Numbered from the stretch's first letter, positions 53,020 through 62,927 are shown. The stretch: DNA of 64,000 nt from SAR86 cluster bacterium (GCA_023703535.1 CP097967.1:984156-1048155), one strand, 5' to 3'. The notes: a model not told the origin generated them from the letters alone. Made by a program: numbers and translations.

Positions 53020-55154
53020 TTAGTTCCAAAATCTGCAAAATTAACTTGTACTTTCGAAAGCTCTCCCTCACCCTCAATGCTGAGTATGGTTCCCAGACCA
53101 AATTTTTCGTGAACAACTGAATCTCCTAAAGAAAACTCATGGGAATTTTCATTAGCTGAGTCGAAACTGTTTGATGTTCCATAATAACTTGTTTTATAGG
53201 ACTGTCTTGGGCGAACAAAGTCTGTATGCTCATCAGGAATCTCTTTAATAAATCTTGAAGGCGGATTATATGAATCATTTCCATACATTCTTCTATATTC
53301 TGCATAACTCAAATACAATTTTTGTCTAGCTCTCGTAATTCCTACGTAGCACAAACGGCGCTCTTCTTCCAATTCACTTATATTCTCAACAGATCTAGAA
53401 TGAGGAAATAAATTTTCCTCCATCCCAACTAGGAAAACGTGTTTAAATTCCAAGCCTTTTGCAGAATGAATAGTCATCAGCTGGACAGCATCATCATATT
53501 TATCTGCTTGAGTCTCGCCCATATCTAAGGAGACTGAGGAAAGAAAAGCTGCAAGCATTGAGTCATAGTCTGATAAATCCTCATTCTTATTTAGAATCTC
53601 AAAAGATTTTACAGCTGTTATTAATTCGTTAATATTTTCAATACGAATCTTTCCTTTTTCACCAGACTCTTTCATGTGGTGATCAATCAAACCACTATGA
53701 TTTATGACAAATTCAACTAGTTCTGATGCGGAGATTTCTTGAAGTTTTTCGTTATATGTTTCAAATTGTGAAGTAAAGTTTTTAATTGAATTTTGAGCTT
53801 TACCTTTTATCTTATCCTCACTTGCCATTTGCTCTGATGATGCAAATAAAGAGAGGTTATTCTCATTACTGTAATTCCTAATGTTCTCAATTGTTTTTTC
53901 TCCAACTCCTCTAGATGGAACTCCAATAGCCCTCTCGAAAGCAGTATTATCATGTTTATTTACTATTAATCTTAGATAACTTACGACATTTTTAATCTCG
54001 AGCCTTTCATAAAATCTTACTCCTCCATAAATTACATATGGAATATTATTTCTTAAAAGGTATTCCTCAATTACCCTTGATTGCGCATTAGATCTATACA
54101 AAACTGCAACTTCTTTATAGTTATCATTATTGTCGACAATTCTATGTACTGATTCAGATACATAACTTGCCTCTTCTTGCTCACTATAAGCTTCAAAAAT
54201 ATCGATTTTATCTCCCTCACCCAAAGCAGTCCAAAGCTTCTTTCCAAGTCTATTTGTATTTTTATCTATTACTGCATTTGCGGCATCTAATATGTTTGAT
54301 GTAGACCTATAGTTCTGTTCTAGCCTTGTTACCTCTGTTCCCTTATCTTTAGCAAAATGATTAATATTTTCAATTTTTGCTCCCCGCCATCCATATATTG
54401 ATTGGTCATCATCTCCGACTGTTGTCACAAAAGTTTTTTCATCTAAAAGATTTCTCATCCATTTATATTGAAGAGTATTTGTATCTTGAAACTCATCTAC
54501 TAGGACACACCTAAATTTTTTTTGATATAGAGAGCGAATATCTGCATTATCTCTAATTAGTTCGTAAGATCTTAGTATTAGTTCGTTAAAATCAACTAAA
54601 TTTTCTTGTTCAAGATACTTTTCATACGCAATATAAATCTTCTTTAGAACTTCTATATTAAAGTCACCTTTATCATCAATATCTTTGGGACGAAGAGCAT
54701 CATCTTTCCAAGTATTAATTTGCCATCTTACTTTCTCAGGAACCCATTGGTCATCATCTAATTCAAGAATTTTTAAAATTCTTTTAATCACTCTTAACTG
54801 ATCATCGCTGTCAAGAATAGCAAAATCTCTGTCAAGATTTGCCTCAGAAAAATGTCTTCTTAGCAGTCTATTTGAGATGGAATGAAATGTTCCACACCAC
54901 ATTTCAGGAATTGGCTGATCAAGAATCTCTTCAATTCTTCCTTTCATTTCGCTAGCAGCCTTATTTGTAAAAGTTACGGCTAGAATACTGTGTGTTGAAA
55001 AAGACAGAGCTTTATTTAGCCAAGCGATACGATGAACTAGAACTTTAGTTTTGCCTGAGCCTGCTCCTGCAAGTACAAGTAATTTTTTTGAATCCGAAGT
55101 AACAGCATCTCTTTGTGCTTCATTAAGTCCATCTAAAATGAATGAAACATCCAT
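52977..55154 (-). CDS. uvrD: DNA helicase II UvrD
   Basis: SF1 3'-5' helicase of mismatch and nucleotide excision repair. AGAGSGKT Walker A (~30-37), VDEFQDTN motif II, GDDDQSIYGWRGA, TIHSAKGLEF and VGITRARQKLYL are in order. The C-terminal Tudor-like segment (GDSVVHEKFGLGTIL) is present. 725 residues, as usual. It heads the repair/lipoate operon. Confidence 0.97.
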   Translation of the reverse strand: MDVSFILDGLNEAQRDAVTSDSKKLLVLAGAGSGKTKVLVHRIAWLNKALSFSTHSILAVTFTNKAASEMKGRIEEILDQPIPEMWCGTFHSISNRLLRRHFSEANLDRDFAILDSDDQLRVIKRILKILELDDDQWVPEKVRWQINTWKDDALRPKDIDDKGDFNIEVLKKIYIAYEKYLEQENLVDFNELILRSYELIRDNADIRSLYQKKFRCVLVDEFQDTNTLQYKWMRNLLDEKTFVTTVGDDDQSIYGWRGAKIENINHFAKDKGTEVTRLEQNYRSTSNILDAANAVIDKNTNRLGKKLWTALGEGDKIDIFEAYSEQEEASYVSESVHRIVDNNDNYKEVAVLYRSNAQSRVIEEYLLRNNIPYVIYGGVRFYERLEIKNVVSYLRLIVNKHDNTAFERAIGVPSRGVGEKTIENIRNYSNENNLSLFASSEQMASEDKIKGKAQNSIKNFTSQFETYNEKLQEISASELVEFVINHSGLIDHHMKESGEKGKIRIENINELITAVKSFEILNKNEDLSDYDSMLAAFLSSVSLDMGETQADKYDDAVQLMTIHSAKGLEFKHVFLVGMEENLFPHSRSVENISELEEERRLCYVGITRARQKLYLSYAEYRRMYGNDSYNPPSRFIKEIPDEHTDFVRPRQSYKTSYYGTSNSFDSANENSHEFSLGDSVVHEKFGLGTILSIEGEGELSKVQVNFADFGTKWLVLGYANLEKTN

Positions 55155-55159
55155 TTAAT

Positions 55160-55945
55160 TTAGACGAATTTATTCTCTCTGAACCAAAGATTAAATGCAT
55201 ACTTTTCACCTTTAGTTACAGGTCTACCAGCGTGCAATGAGTCTGGGTGAACTTTTGTTGTTCCAGGCAGTACGTTTTTCCAAACGAGTAAAGAGCCTTT
55301 CTTTGGAGCCACAGATATGTTTAAATCAGGAAACTCAGTAGAACCTCCCTCTTCTACATCATTTAGATAGCCCAAAGCAGTGTAAATTCTTTGGCCCCCT
55401 CTTTTAAGGTGTTTTTTTCCTTCGTCTGTATCTGCATTAAAAGCATCATGATGATCGTTATATTCAGTGCCACCTGTGTAATAGACCACTTGGAATGATT
55501 CAGCATTTTTAAGAGGAAAACCAACTAAATCTGCTATTCTTTGTCCTAAGTTTGTAGTTATATTTGAGTGACTATGTGCTATCCAACAATTACTTCCCGT
55601 TCTATTCAGATGATATATACCATCTTTTCCACCAATAGTTTTCGCCCTCTCTAAATTGCCATCTGATACATTTTTAATATGTTCACATTCCTCATCTGAG
55701 ATAAAGTTTTCAATTACATAAACCAAAGGATCTTCGTTATAAATAATTTTTTCACCTTCAGTACGTATAGGTTTTTTTGGAGTAAATTTTTTTGGCGTTT
55801 GAATTGTGGTTTTTTCCTTATTTTCTTGAGGTTTTGCAAGGCCAGAATTTACGCCAATTATATATAGGGCTCGCATTGATAAGCCTAGTCCAAGTAGGGC
55901 AAACAAAAGTGCCAGTATTGATAATACAAACGCTGCTACATCCAT
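55160..55945 (-). CDS. Membrane-anchored prolyl 4-hydroxylase-like 2OG-Fe(II) oxygenase
   Basis: 261 residues. N-terminal membrane helix (~5-30) and a Lys/Pro-rich linker precede a P4H-type double-stranded beta-helix (~75-258). Iron ligands: H165 and D167 in HHDAF and H238 in SLHAGRP; K248 would hold 2-oxoglutarate. The target could be periplasmic or cytosolic depending on topology. Five bp upstream of uvrD. Confidence 0.85.
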   Translation of the reverse strand: MDVAAFVLSILALLFALLGLGLSMRALYIIGVNSGLAKPQENKEKTTIQTPKKFTPKKPIRTEGEKIIYNEDPLVYVIENFISDEECEHIKNVSDGNLERAKTIGGKDGIYHLNRTGSNCWIAHSHSNITTNLGQRIADLVGFPLKNAESFQVVYYTGGTEYNDHHDAFNADTDEGKKHLKRGGQRIYTALGYLNDVEEGGSTEFPDLNISVAPKKGSLLVWKNVLPGTTKVHPDSLHAGRPVTKGEKYAFNLWFRENKFV

Positions 55946-55997
55946 GAAAATATTATACTTTAAAGATAGTGTTCAATAGTGTAAAGATTAACTTAAA

Positions 55998-56972
55998 TTA
56001 ATACTTACTCACTTTTTCAGCAAGTTCTTTATTTGCAGAATCAAATTCTTGACGCATTTGAGCCACTAATTCATCAACTGTTGGTGAGTTTTTAATTGAG
56101 CTTATTCCTTGGCCAGCTCCATAAATATCTTTCCAAACTTTGGCAGTAGCATTTCCACCAGAGTTAAAATTCATTTTTGTTTTATCAGCTTCAGGCAAAC
56201 TTTCAGGATCCATTCCAGCTCTACTAATCGAAGGTCCTAAGTAGTTGCCTTTAACGCCACTGAAATAATTTGTATAAACAATATCTTTTGCAGCCGACTC
56301 AATAAGCATTTTCTTATAATCATCATCTGCTTCGGATTCTTTAGTAGCAATGAATCTTGTACCAACATAGGCCAAATCTGCTCCCATAGCTAGTGCGCTC
56401 GATATCGAGAATCCATCTGATATAGAGCCCGATAGAAGAATGGTTCCGTCATACCACTCTCTAGTTTCTCTAAGTAAGGCAAAAGGTGATAAATTTCCAG
56501 CATGTCCTCCAGCTCCTGCACAGACTAAAATAAGCCCATCAACTTCTTGCTCGACAGCTTTTTGTGCATGTCTTGTACTTATAACATCATGAAAAACTAA
56601 TCCGCCGTATGAGTGTATTGCTTTCACTAAATCCTCTGGTGGTCTTAAAGAAGTAATGATTATAGGCGCCTCATGTTTGACACATGTCTCTACATCTTTG
56701 AAAAGTCTGTCATTGGATAAATGGCAAATTTGATTTACAGCAAAAGGCGCAACTTTTTTATCAGGATAATCTTCTTTAAATTGGCCAAGCTCGTCTTTAA
56801 TTTGTTTAATCCAATCACTTAGTAATTCTTGAGGTCGGGCATTTAAAGCAGGAAAAGAGCCTACAACTCCAGCTTTGCATTGAGCAATTACTAGATCCGG
56901 CCTGGAAATAATAAATAAAGGAGCTCCAACTACTGGAATGGATAAATTATCTTCTAAAATTTTTGGTAACAT
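55998..56972 (-). CDS. Nitronate monooxygenase family flavoprotein
   Basis: 324-residue TIM-barrel FMN enzyme of the NMO/2-nitropropane dioxygenase family. VVGAPLFIISRPDL (~14), GLILVCAGAGGHAGNLSPFALL (~152-173), SGSISDGFSISSALAMGADLAYVGTRFIAT are the FMN and phosphate-binding parts. Oxidises alkyl nitronates or related toxic acids. Starts one base after the stop of the next gene upstream's neighbour (56973). Confidence 0.88.
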   Translation of the reverse strand: MLPKILEDNLSIPVVGAPLFIISRPDLVIAQCKAGVVGSFPALNARPQELLSDWIKQIKDELGQFKEDYPDKKVAPFAVNQICHLSNDRLFKDVETCVKHEAPIIITSLRPPEDLVKAIHSYGGLVFHDVISTRHAQKAVEQEVDGLILVCAGAGGHAGNLSPFALLRETREWYDGTILLSGSISDGFSISSALAMGADLAYVGTRFIATKESEADDDYKKMLIESAAKDIVYTNYFSGVKGNYLGPSISRAGMDPESLPEADKTKMNFNSGGNATAKVWKDIYGAGQGISSIKNSPTVDELVAQMRQEFDSANKELAEKVSKY

Positions 56973-57677
56973 TTAATTTTGCTTGCTATTTAAATGGTCA
57001 GTGAGCCAACTTATTGACCAATTATGGCCTAATCTATTGCCATTATATTCCTCTGGCAATCTTTTTGCTACAACACCCTCTATTTCGAGTAATTGGGGAT
57101 CTGATTTTAGATTTCTAAACTCACCATCGAGCTCTTTAATAGTCATCCAATTAAAACCAAGATTATTTTTGTTAATTTTTCTTGGTGGAGTGTATCCACA
57201 AAAGGTTCTGATTAAAAAATTCCCTTTTAGAGGTGCCGCAACAAAATGTCCTTCAACTTTAGAATCAAAATCATCTGTTAAAATTTTAGAAACAACCAGC
57301 CCACCATAACTGTGTCCAACAAGTACTATTTTTTTGTATTTTTCTTTTAGTCGATCAATTTCTAATGAGATCTTTCTTATTGCCTCATTAGGACATCCAA
57401 TAGTATTCCATCTGTAAAAAGATAATCTATTGTTTTTTTTATCTAAATTTATGAGCGGGTAAACCCATTCATAACCTTCAGTACCTCTTCCATGAATCGC
57501 GATTAATAAAGTATTTTGGAAATCCCTTTCTTCTTCGAGAAAATGTAATCCATTGTTTAACTTAGTAAGAATTTTACCAGCAACAAAAGCTCCATCTTTC
57601 TCAAAAGATGTCTTAAGGTCGTCAATATCGAGTGCAAATAGATTTAGAGAAAATAAAAACAGAAAAATTAAACGCAT
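56973..57677 (-). CDS. Secreted alpha/beta hydrolase
   Basis: 234 residues from ATG 57677, which gives a clean signal peptide (RLIFLFLFSLNLFA). IAIHGRGTEGYEWVYPL is the oxyanion side, LVGHSYGGLVV (~124-134) holds the nucleophile Ser, and LGHNWSISWLTDHL near the end supplies the His. Esterase or amidase; substrate unknown. A start at 57713 would overlap the neighbouring gene and bury the signal peptide. Confidence 0.8.
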   Translation of the reverse strand: MRLIFLFLFSLNLFALDIDDLKTSFEKDGAFVAGKILTKLNNGLHFLEEERDFQNTLLIAIHGRGTEGYEWVYPLINLDKKNNRLSFYRWNTIGCPNEAIRKISLEIDRLKEKYKKIVLVGHSYGGLVVSKILTDDFDSKVEGHFVAAPLKGNFLIRTFCGYTPPRKINKNNLGFNWMTIKELDGEFRNLKSDPQLLEIEGVVAKRLPEEYNGNRLGHNWSISWLTDHLNSKQN

Positions 57678-57681
57678 GAAA

Positions 57682-57975
57682 CTATTTAAACTTTTTAACC
57701 AAATAAAAACCAAGCCATGTGCTTAAAATAGTTTTTAACGTAAGCATAATAAACGCAGGAAACTGCCACCAGAAATCAAGATATGCATTCCAAAACCAAG
57801 AATAAATCCAGTCGTGAAAAAGTTCTAAGTTTTGTTTCAGAAAAATCTTAGAACTTAAATCCAAAAAACCATACGGGGTTTGAAATATATATAGCAAAAT
57901 CCATCCAAGTAAAAATAACTGTATGGGGGTTGTATAAATACAGAAATAACCAAACCCTAGGCCTAAACTTTTCAT
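57682..57975 (-). CDS. Small membrane protein, unknown
   Basis: 97 residues with a hydrophobic segment at ~10-32 and another at ~72-92, separated by an aromatic-rich stretch (WIYSWFWNAYLDFWWQ). Not recognised. It lies 4 bp before the secreted hydrolase and 8 bp after the ceramidase-like gene, so it may be part of a lipid-processing operon (inference). Confidence 0.65.
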   Translation of the reverse strand: MKSLGLGFGYFCIYTTPIQLFLLGWILLYIFQTPYGFLDLSSKIFLKQNLELFHDWIYSWFWNAYLDFWWQFPAFIMLTLKTILSTWLGFYLVKKFK

Positions 57976-57983
57976 GTTGTAAA

Positions 57984-58922
57984 TTATAGTTTTTTTTCAG
58001 TTCTGAAGAAAAAGAAAAAAGATAAAGTTGCTAGTGAGCTTAAAATGTGCCAAATACCATGTGGTTGAATAATGCTATCAGGATTGCAAAGTGGCATATT
58101 TGGATAGCCTTGAAGCCAAATAGCAAATGCTGACATATAGAATCCAACACCTAAGAAAAACCATGGGTTATATTTCTTTTTTATCTTTGGTTTTTTATTC
58201 ATAAGAATGCCTGGAAGCCAAAAAAATGGCACCCACCAATATAAATTAGGATTCTGAATTATTTCATTAGGAAATATGCCAAATACTGCCATCACTGCAA
58301 TTGCTATAAAGCCAGATAAAATTCTTAATGTGTTAGACCAGAAATTAAGTAAGACCTCTGTAATAATCCACCATCCAATAGACAGTGACCAAAGATTGAA
58401 ATTAATTCCTAAGTCATATCCAAAAAACCAACTCAACATCGAATATACAAAAATTATTGATAAGTATGTTTTTGCAAATGACTGATCTGACCAGCCTTGG
58501 CTTCCGAATAAATTTATTAACCAAGGGATAGAAATATATAGAATCATACTTAACCAGTCTGCCCATTGGCCCCATTCAGTATGTGTTCCATGCATTAAAA
58601 GTGATCCTGGGCCAAGAAATACTGCAGTAGCAGCATACAAAATTGCAACAGGTGTAGGTCCCACAAATCTGCTCTCTTGATTTTTAGGTTCATGAGCAAT
58701 AATCCAAAACATTATTAAACCAGTTGTTATAAATCCTAAATTACTTAGAGCATTAAATGGCTCCCTAAAAAAACCACCGCTTATTCTTTCGCACCATCTT
58801 GATACCTCTCCTATGGCATATCCTTTTTCAACAGATAAAAATGAAGTTGTACTCGCTAGAACAAAATAAAGAACGAAAAAAGCGATTACAGTTACTAATG
58901 GAAGTAGGAAAACTCTGTTCAT
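57984..58922 (-). CDS. Ceramidase-like CREST superfamily membrane hydrolase
   Basis: 312 residues, seven or more membrane helices. EPFNALSNLGFI (54-65) and the conserved Ser107, His111, Asp122, His288 and His292 match the zinc-binding pattern of the CREST superfamily (alkaline ceramidases, PAQR receptors, Per1). Alkaline ceramidase family PF05875 is the nearest group. Whether it cleaves ceramide or another acyl amide is unknown; marine algae provide sphingolipids. Confidence 0.82.
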   Translation of the reverse strand: MNRVFLLPLVTVIAFFVLYFVLASTTSFLSVEKGYAIGEVSRWCERISGGFFREPFNALSNLGFITTGLIMFWIIAHEPKNQESRFVGPTPVAILYAATAVFLGPGSLLMHGTHTEWGQWADWLSMILYISIPWLINLFGSQGWSDQSFAKTYLSIIFVYSMLSWFFGYDLGINFNLWSLSIGWWIITEVLLNFWSNTLRILSGFIAIAVMAVFGIFPNEIIQNPNLYWWVPFFWLPGILMNKKPKIKKKYNPWFFLGVGFYMSAFAIWLQGYPNMPLCNPDSIIQPHGIWHILSSLATLSFFFFFRTEKKL

Positions 58923-59110
58923 TAAAAACCAGTTTCCTCTTTAGCTGTTTCAATATTAATTGTGTCACCAAAAGAAGAAATTCTTAAGAGTATTGGATTA
59001 CAACATACCTGACAGTCTTCTACATATTCTTGGTTAGGCTCTGATAAATCTATCTCAAAATATATACTTTCCCAACAATAAGGACACTGAGCTAACTTTT
59101 CTTCAAGCAT
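58922..59110 (-). CDS. CPXCG motif cysteine-rich protein
   Basis: 62 residues with two metal-binding knuckles, CPYC and CQVCC, in the CPXCG family (PF14255). Function unknown; probably zinc-binding. It overlaps the ceramidase-like gene start by 1 bp and lies directly after the S9 peptidase stop. Confidence 0.85.
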   Translation of the reverse strand: MLEEKLAQCPYCWESIYFEIDLSEPNQEYVEDCQVCCNPILLRISSFGDTINIETAKEETGF

Positions 59111-61042
59111 CTATAAATACTTCTCAAAAAACATTAATGTGACTTGTTGAGATACATCGCTGTTTTCTTTTTTCCTGAAACCATGCCCCTCATTTAAGGC
59201 GTTCATATACCAGACTGTTTTACCCTCTTTTCTTAAGGCTTCAACAACTTGTTCAGATTCTGTTACAGGAACTCTAGGATCATTTTCACCTTGAACAACT
59301 AGCATAGGAATATCAATTTCAGCAACGTTATTATTTGGACTTATTTTTTCAAGAAATGCTCTCATTTCTGGATCCCTTTCATCACCATACTCAACTCTTC
59401 TCAAGTCCCTTCTATAATCTTCAGTATTTTTTAAGAAAGTAACAAAATTAGAAATGCCTACTCTATCAACTGCTCCAACAAGTTGATCGCTGTAGTAAAC
59501 GGCGCTTGCAAGAACCATATATCCACCATATGAGCCACCAATAACAGCCACTCTATCTGAATCTAAATCTGGCTGTGTTTTAACCCAATCTAGAAGAGCG
59601 CCTATATCTTTTACAGAGTCTTCTCTCTTAAAGCCGTTATCCATTTTTAAATAGTCTTTGCCATAACCATTACTTCCTCTTACATTAGGAGCGATGACAG
59701 CGGCACCTAGTCTTTTCACCCATTGCTGAATCGAACTAGAAAATCTTGGTCTATATTGACTCTCAGGTCCGCCATGAATTGTAATAATTACTGGAACTGG
59801 CTCTTTAATATCTTCAGGCTTATAGATGAATGCAGGCACCTCTAAATTGTCAAAGGATTTGAATGATATTAAATTTGGCAGGACAAATTCATCTGTATTT
59901 AAACCTCCTACCTCAGATTCTGTCCATTGGACGACATCTAAATAATCTAAATTTCTTTTTCCTAAATTAACTATATGTGTTTCGGAAGGGGATTTGGCGT
60001 TATTTAATGAAAGTCCTAATTTTTTTCCATTATCACTGAACTTTATTCCACCAATTAAGCCCTTGCTCTCCATCTCTACTTTTTTAAATTTAAAGCTTCT
60101 TGCATCCATAAGGTAAAGAACACTAAAACCACCCTCGTTTGCAGTAAATGCTGCTCTTTTTCTATCTTTTGATATGGCAAAACCTTCAATATTCCACGGA
60201 ATATTTTCACTTATAATTTTTACTCTTCCGTTTGTGAGGCTTTTATATGCAAGTTGCCTAAACTGGCCAAATTGATCAGTTAGGAAAAAGAACCCTCTTC
60301 CAGAAGCGCCAAATGCAAGTGCCAAGTTTGACGAGTCTTCCTTATTAGTAACAAGTTCACTCTCACCAGTCTCAGTATCGACAATGAAGATTCTAGAAGA
60401 AGTTACAGAAATATAATTTTGCAATAAGATTTTTTTTGAATCTTTTGACCAATCTGAAGGGGTCCAACTCGTGCCATCAGGTGATGCAAAAACCATCTTG
60501 GCTTGCTCCGGATATTTATAGTCCATTACCCAAACATCGTTTGAAGCTCCATTTCTTCTTGTAGTTCCAAAAGCAATTTTTTCACCATCCCTACTCCACA
60601 AGACAGAACCATTTCTAGACTCACCATCAGAAACTAATACTGTTCTACCATTTTCTGGATTCATAACATATATTTGTGCATTTTCTGAACCGCCGCTATC
60701 CATAGTGAAAGCAATGAGTCCCCCATTTGGCTGTACTGAAACGGAACCTATAGGTTCATCGAAAAAGGTGACTTGTTTTCTCATGCCCAGTGGCTTATCA
60801 ACGACATGAAGCTGGCCCACATCACCAAATCTTGTTGATATGAATACTCCCACATTATCTGATTTGAAGCCACGAAAAGATGCTGATCTGATATTTTGAT
60901 AGCCTTTCAATTCTTTCTTTATTTCTTCAGGAACATTTGGAACATCTTCTAAAATGAGATTTCCATTATTGAGCGTTCTAGTTTCAACTTGTGTTTGAAC
61001 AAACACAGATGCAAAAAACAAAATTAAAATTATTTTTTTCAT
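59111..61042 (-). CDS. S9 family peptidase (prolyl oligopeptidase-like), secreted
   Basis: About 643 residues: signal peptide (~1-18), beta-propeller built from TolB/PD40-like repeats (~30-370), and a C-terminal alpha/beta hydrolase. ITIHGGPESQYRPRF forms the oxyanion side, GGSYGGYM carries the catalytic Ser (~502), VVQGENDPRVPVTES the Asp, and NEGHGF the His. ATG 61042 is chosen over GTG 61048; AGAGG lies just upstream. Likely degrades peptides in the periplasm for TonB-fed uptake. Confidence 0.93.
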   Translation of the reverse strand: MKKIILILFFASVFVQTQVETRTLNNGNLILEDVPNVPEEIKKELKGYQNIRSASFRGFKSDNVGVFISTRFGDVGQLHVVDKPLGMRKQVTFFDEPIGSVSVQPNGGLIAFTMDSGGSENAQIYVMNPENGRTVLVSDGESRNGSVLWSRDGEKIAFGTTRRNGASNDVWVMDYKYPEQAKMVFASPDGTSWTPSDWSKDSKKILLQNYISVTSSRIFIVDTETGESELVTNKEDSSNLALAFGASGRGFFFLTDQFGQFRQLAYKSLTNGRVKIISENIPWNIEGFAISKDRKRAAFTANEGGFSVLYLMDARSFKFKKVEMESKGLIGGIKFSDNGKKLGLSLNNAKSPSETHIVNLGKRNLDYLDVVQWTESEVGGLNTDEFVLPNLISFKSFDNLEVPAFIYKPEDIKEPVPVIITIHGGPESQYRPRFSSSIQQWVKRLGAAVIAPNVRGSNGYGKDYLKMDNGFKREDSVKDIGALLDWVKTQPDLDSDRVAVIGGSYGGYMVLASAVYYSDQLVGAVDRVGISNFVTFLKNTEDYRRDLRRVEYGDERDPEMRAFLEKISPNNNVAEIDIPMLVVQGENDPRVPVTESEQVVEALRKEGKTVWYMNALNEGHGFRKKENSDVSQQVTLMFFEKYL

Positions 61043-61069
61043 ACTCACCTCTTTTTTATATTTTAATAA

Positions 61070-61723
61070 TTAAGCAGTTTTCTTGAAGAATAAAACTATA
61101 CCAGTAATGGCACTTAAAAGCGCTAGTACTGAAAAGATTTTGAGAAAAATATTTCCTATATTGTCTCTATCTTGCCAATCCATTATGTGAAAACCCCAAA
61201 GCAAATCCCATATTCTCCACTGAGTTGACCTTACTGCACTTATATCTCCAGAATATGGATTTACGTAAACATTGATTTTTTCATTTTTTTTGTTTGTTGA
61301 CACAACACGATAGATAGGAAGGTCTCTTCCTCTGTACTCTGCTCTTTTCTTAGCCTCTGTTACTTCTTCTACTATTAAAGGTGATAAATTTGTTTTAGTT
61401 TTGACAACTTCAAGAGCATCTTCAAAAGAAATTTTATCTATTAAATTTCCGTCAAAATCAAAATATTTTTTACCTTGTGTGTCCCTTATAACAACCACTC
61501 TTTCATTAAGTCTGTTGGCAAAACTTAATGTACTTATATCTTCAACTTCAAAATTTATTTTACTGAGATCTACTGAAAAAGATGTTTGTTCTCTATATTG
61601 CTCGCCTCTAACATTCTCAATCTTGTTATAAGCAAAATAAATACCTGAAGCAGTCCAAAGTAAAAGCTGCAGAGAAATAAACAAACTTAAATATTTATGA
61701 ATTTTCCTAATAGTGAATTTCAT
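61070..61723 (-). CDS. PepSY-domain membrane protein
   Basis: 217 residues: N-terminal helix (~10-32, starting KIHKYLSLFISLQLLLWTASG), a PepSY-type periplasmic part (~85-155) and a C-terminal helix (~193-213). RKIHKYL, WGFHIMD and the two helices resemble PepSY-associated iron/copper-transport proteins (half-size). Possible role in cytochrome or siderophore handling; unproven. Same strand as the peptidase, 27 bp apart. Confidence 0.85.
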   Translation of the reverse strand: MKFTIRKIHKYLSLFISLQLLLWTASGIYFAYNKIENVRGEQYREQTSFSVDLSKINFEVEDISTLSFANRLNERVVVIRDTQGKKYFDFDGNLIDKISFEDALEVVKTKTNLSPLIVEEVTEAKKRAEYRGRDLPIYRVVSTNKKNEKINVYVNPYSGDISAVRSTQWRIWDLLWGFHIMDWQDRDNIGNIFLKIFSVLALLSAITGIVLFFKKTA

Positions 61724-61747
61724 AATTTCTATATGAGGATAATTTTA

Positions 61748-62596
61748 TTAAAAAGAACCACTTCTATTTCTCGTATTAGGAGGTCCAAAAATAATTGAGA
61801 AAATTTCTTTATAATTTTTTGCTTTCTTGATATCTAACATCATAGATTGCCAGCCCATGAATGTAATTTTTATAGGGTTAAAAGTATTTACGTTATTTAC
61901 TAGACCATATTTAACTTTAGCTTTCTCTGGTTCAAAAGTTCCAAATATGCGATCCCAGATTATTAATAAATTGCCATAATTTTTATCTATGTACTCCGCA
62001 TTTGCCCCATGATGAACTCTATGGTGCGATGGTGTGTTTAAAATCCATTCAAGAGGGCCTAATTTTCCTACTATTTGTGTATGTCCAACAACTCCCCATA
62101 AAGTACTGATTACACCTGCAACAGCAATAATTGTTGGATCTAAGCCTAATATAGGCAGAACAATGAAAAATGGAATTTTTGAAATAGGTCCAAACCAAGC
62201 TTGCCTCATAGAAACAGCGAAATTCATCTCTTCACTGGAATGATGGCTCATATGTATTGCCCATAAAAATCTTACTCTGTGAGAGAACCTGTGATAAATA
62301 TAAAAGACAAAATCGATCAAAATAAATGTCATTAACCACATAGCCCACAAAGGAACTACATTTGTAAGATCAAAAATTCTGAATTGATATAAAAATATAT
62401 GCAGTCCAAGCGTTGCTCCTTTTATAGCAAAGCCCATTAGGATATTGCCAAAGAGTAATCCACTCGTGCAAAATGTGTCTTTGTTTTTATATAGAGATTT
62501 TTTGTTAAAACTTGAAATTAAAGTCTCAATCAATATCATGGCCAAGATAATTGGCAACCCTATAGCATAAACTTCTTTAATTGTTAGTTCTGTCAT
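61748..62596 (-). CDS. Sterol desaturase/fatty acid hydroxylase family protein
   Basis: 282 residues with about four membrane helices. Three histidine boxes that bind a diiron centre are visible: HRFSH (~102), HMSHH (~114-118) and HHRVHH (~190-195). The family hydroxylates or desaturates sterols, carotenoids or lipids; the substrate is unknown. 24 bp after the PepSY gene. Confidence 0.9.
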   Translation of the reverse strand: MTELTIKEVYAIGLPIILAMILIETLISSFNKKSLYKNKDTFCTSGLLFGNILMGFAIKGATLGLHIFLYQFRIFDLTNVVPLWAMWLMTFILIDFVFYIYHRFSHRVRFLWAIHMSHHSSEEMNFAVSMRQAWFGPISKIPFFIVLPILGLDPTIIAVAGVISTLWGVVGHTQIVGKLGPLEWILNTPSHHRVHHGANAEYIDKNYGNLLIIWDRIFGTFEPEKAKVKYGLVNNVNTFNPIKITFMGWQSMMLDIKKAKNYKEIFSIIFGPPNTRNRSGSF

Positions 62597-62600
62597 TAAT

Positions 62601-62927
62601 TTAAGAATGAATTTTATATATGTTTACGATAGTAACGCCAATTACAATAAGGAACAAACCAAATATAGTTTGCCAATTAAGTGCTTGCTTGTAGAAAAAA
62701 TAGCTTAGTATAGCCACAGAAAATACACCTAACCCTGCCCACGATGCATAAACAACTGACAGAGGTAGTTTCTGTGAAACTATTGAAAGAAAATAAAACG
62801 ATATGCCATAAGATAACAGCAAAACAAAACTTGGAAGTGGTTTTGTAAAATTGTTTGAAGCAGGCAAAAGCATAGTGCCAATAACTTCGAAGACGATAGC
62901 AGCAAATAAGGTTAAATAAGCCAGCAA
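62601..62927 (-). CDS. Small multidrug resistance (SMR) family transporter
   Basis: 108 residues, four membrane helices. IVFEVIGTMLL contains the essential membrane Glu (residue 14) of EmrE-like exporters, and YASWAGLGVFSVAILSYFFYKQ matches helix 3/4. The start is TTG 62927, which gives the family N-terminus; no ATG lies close. Proton-driven efflux of cationic compounds, or guanidinium in some relatives. Confidence 0.9.
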   Translation of the reverse strand: MLAYLTLFAAIVFEVIGTMLLPASNNFTKPLPSFVLLLSYGISFYFLSIVSQKLPLSVVYASWAGLGVFSVAILSYFFYKQALNWQTIFGLFLIVIGVTIVNIYKIHS

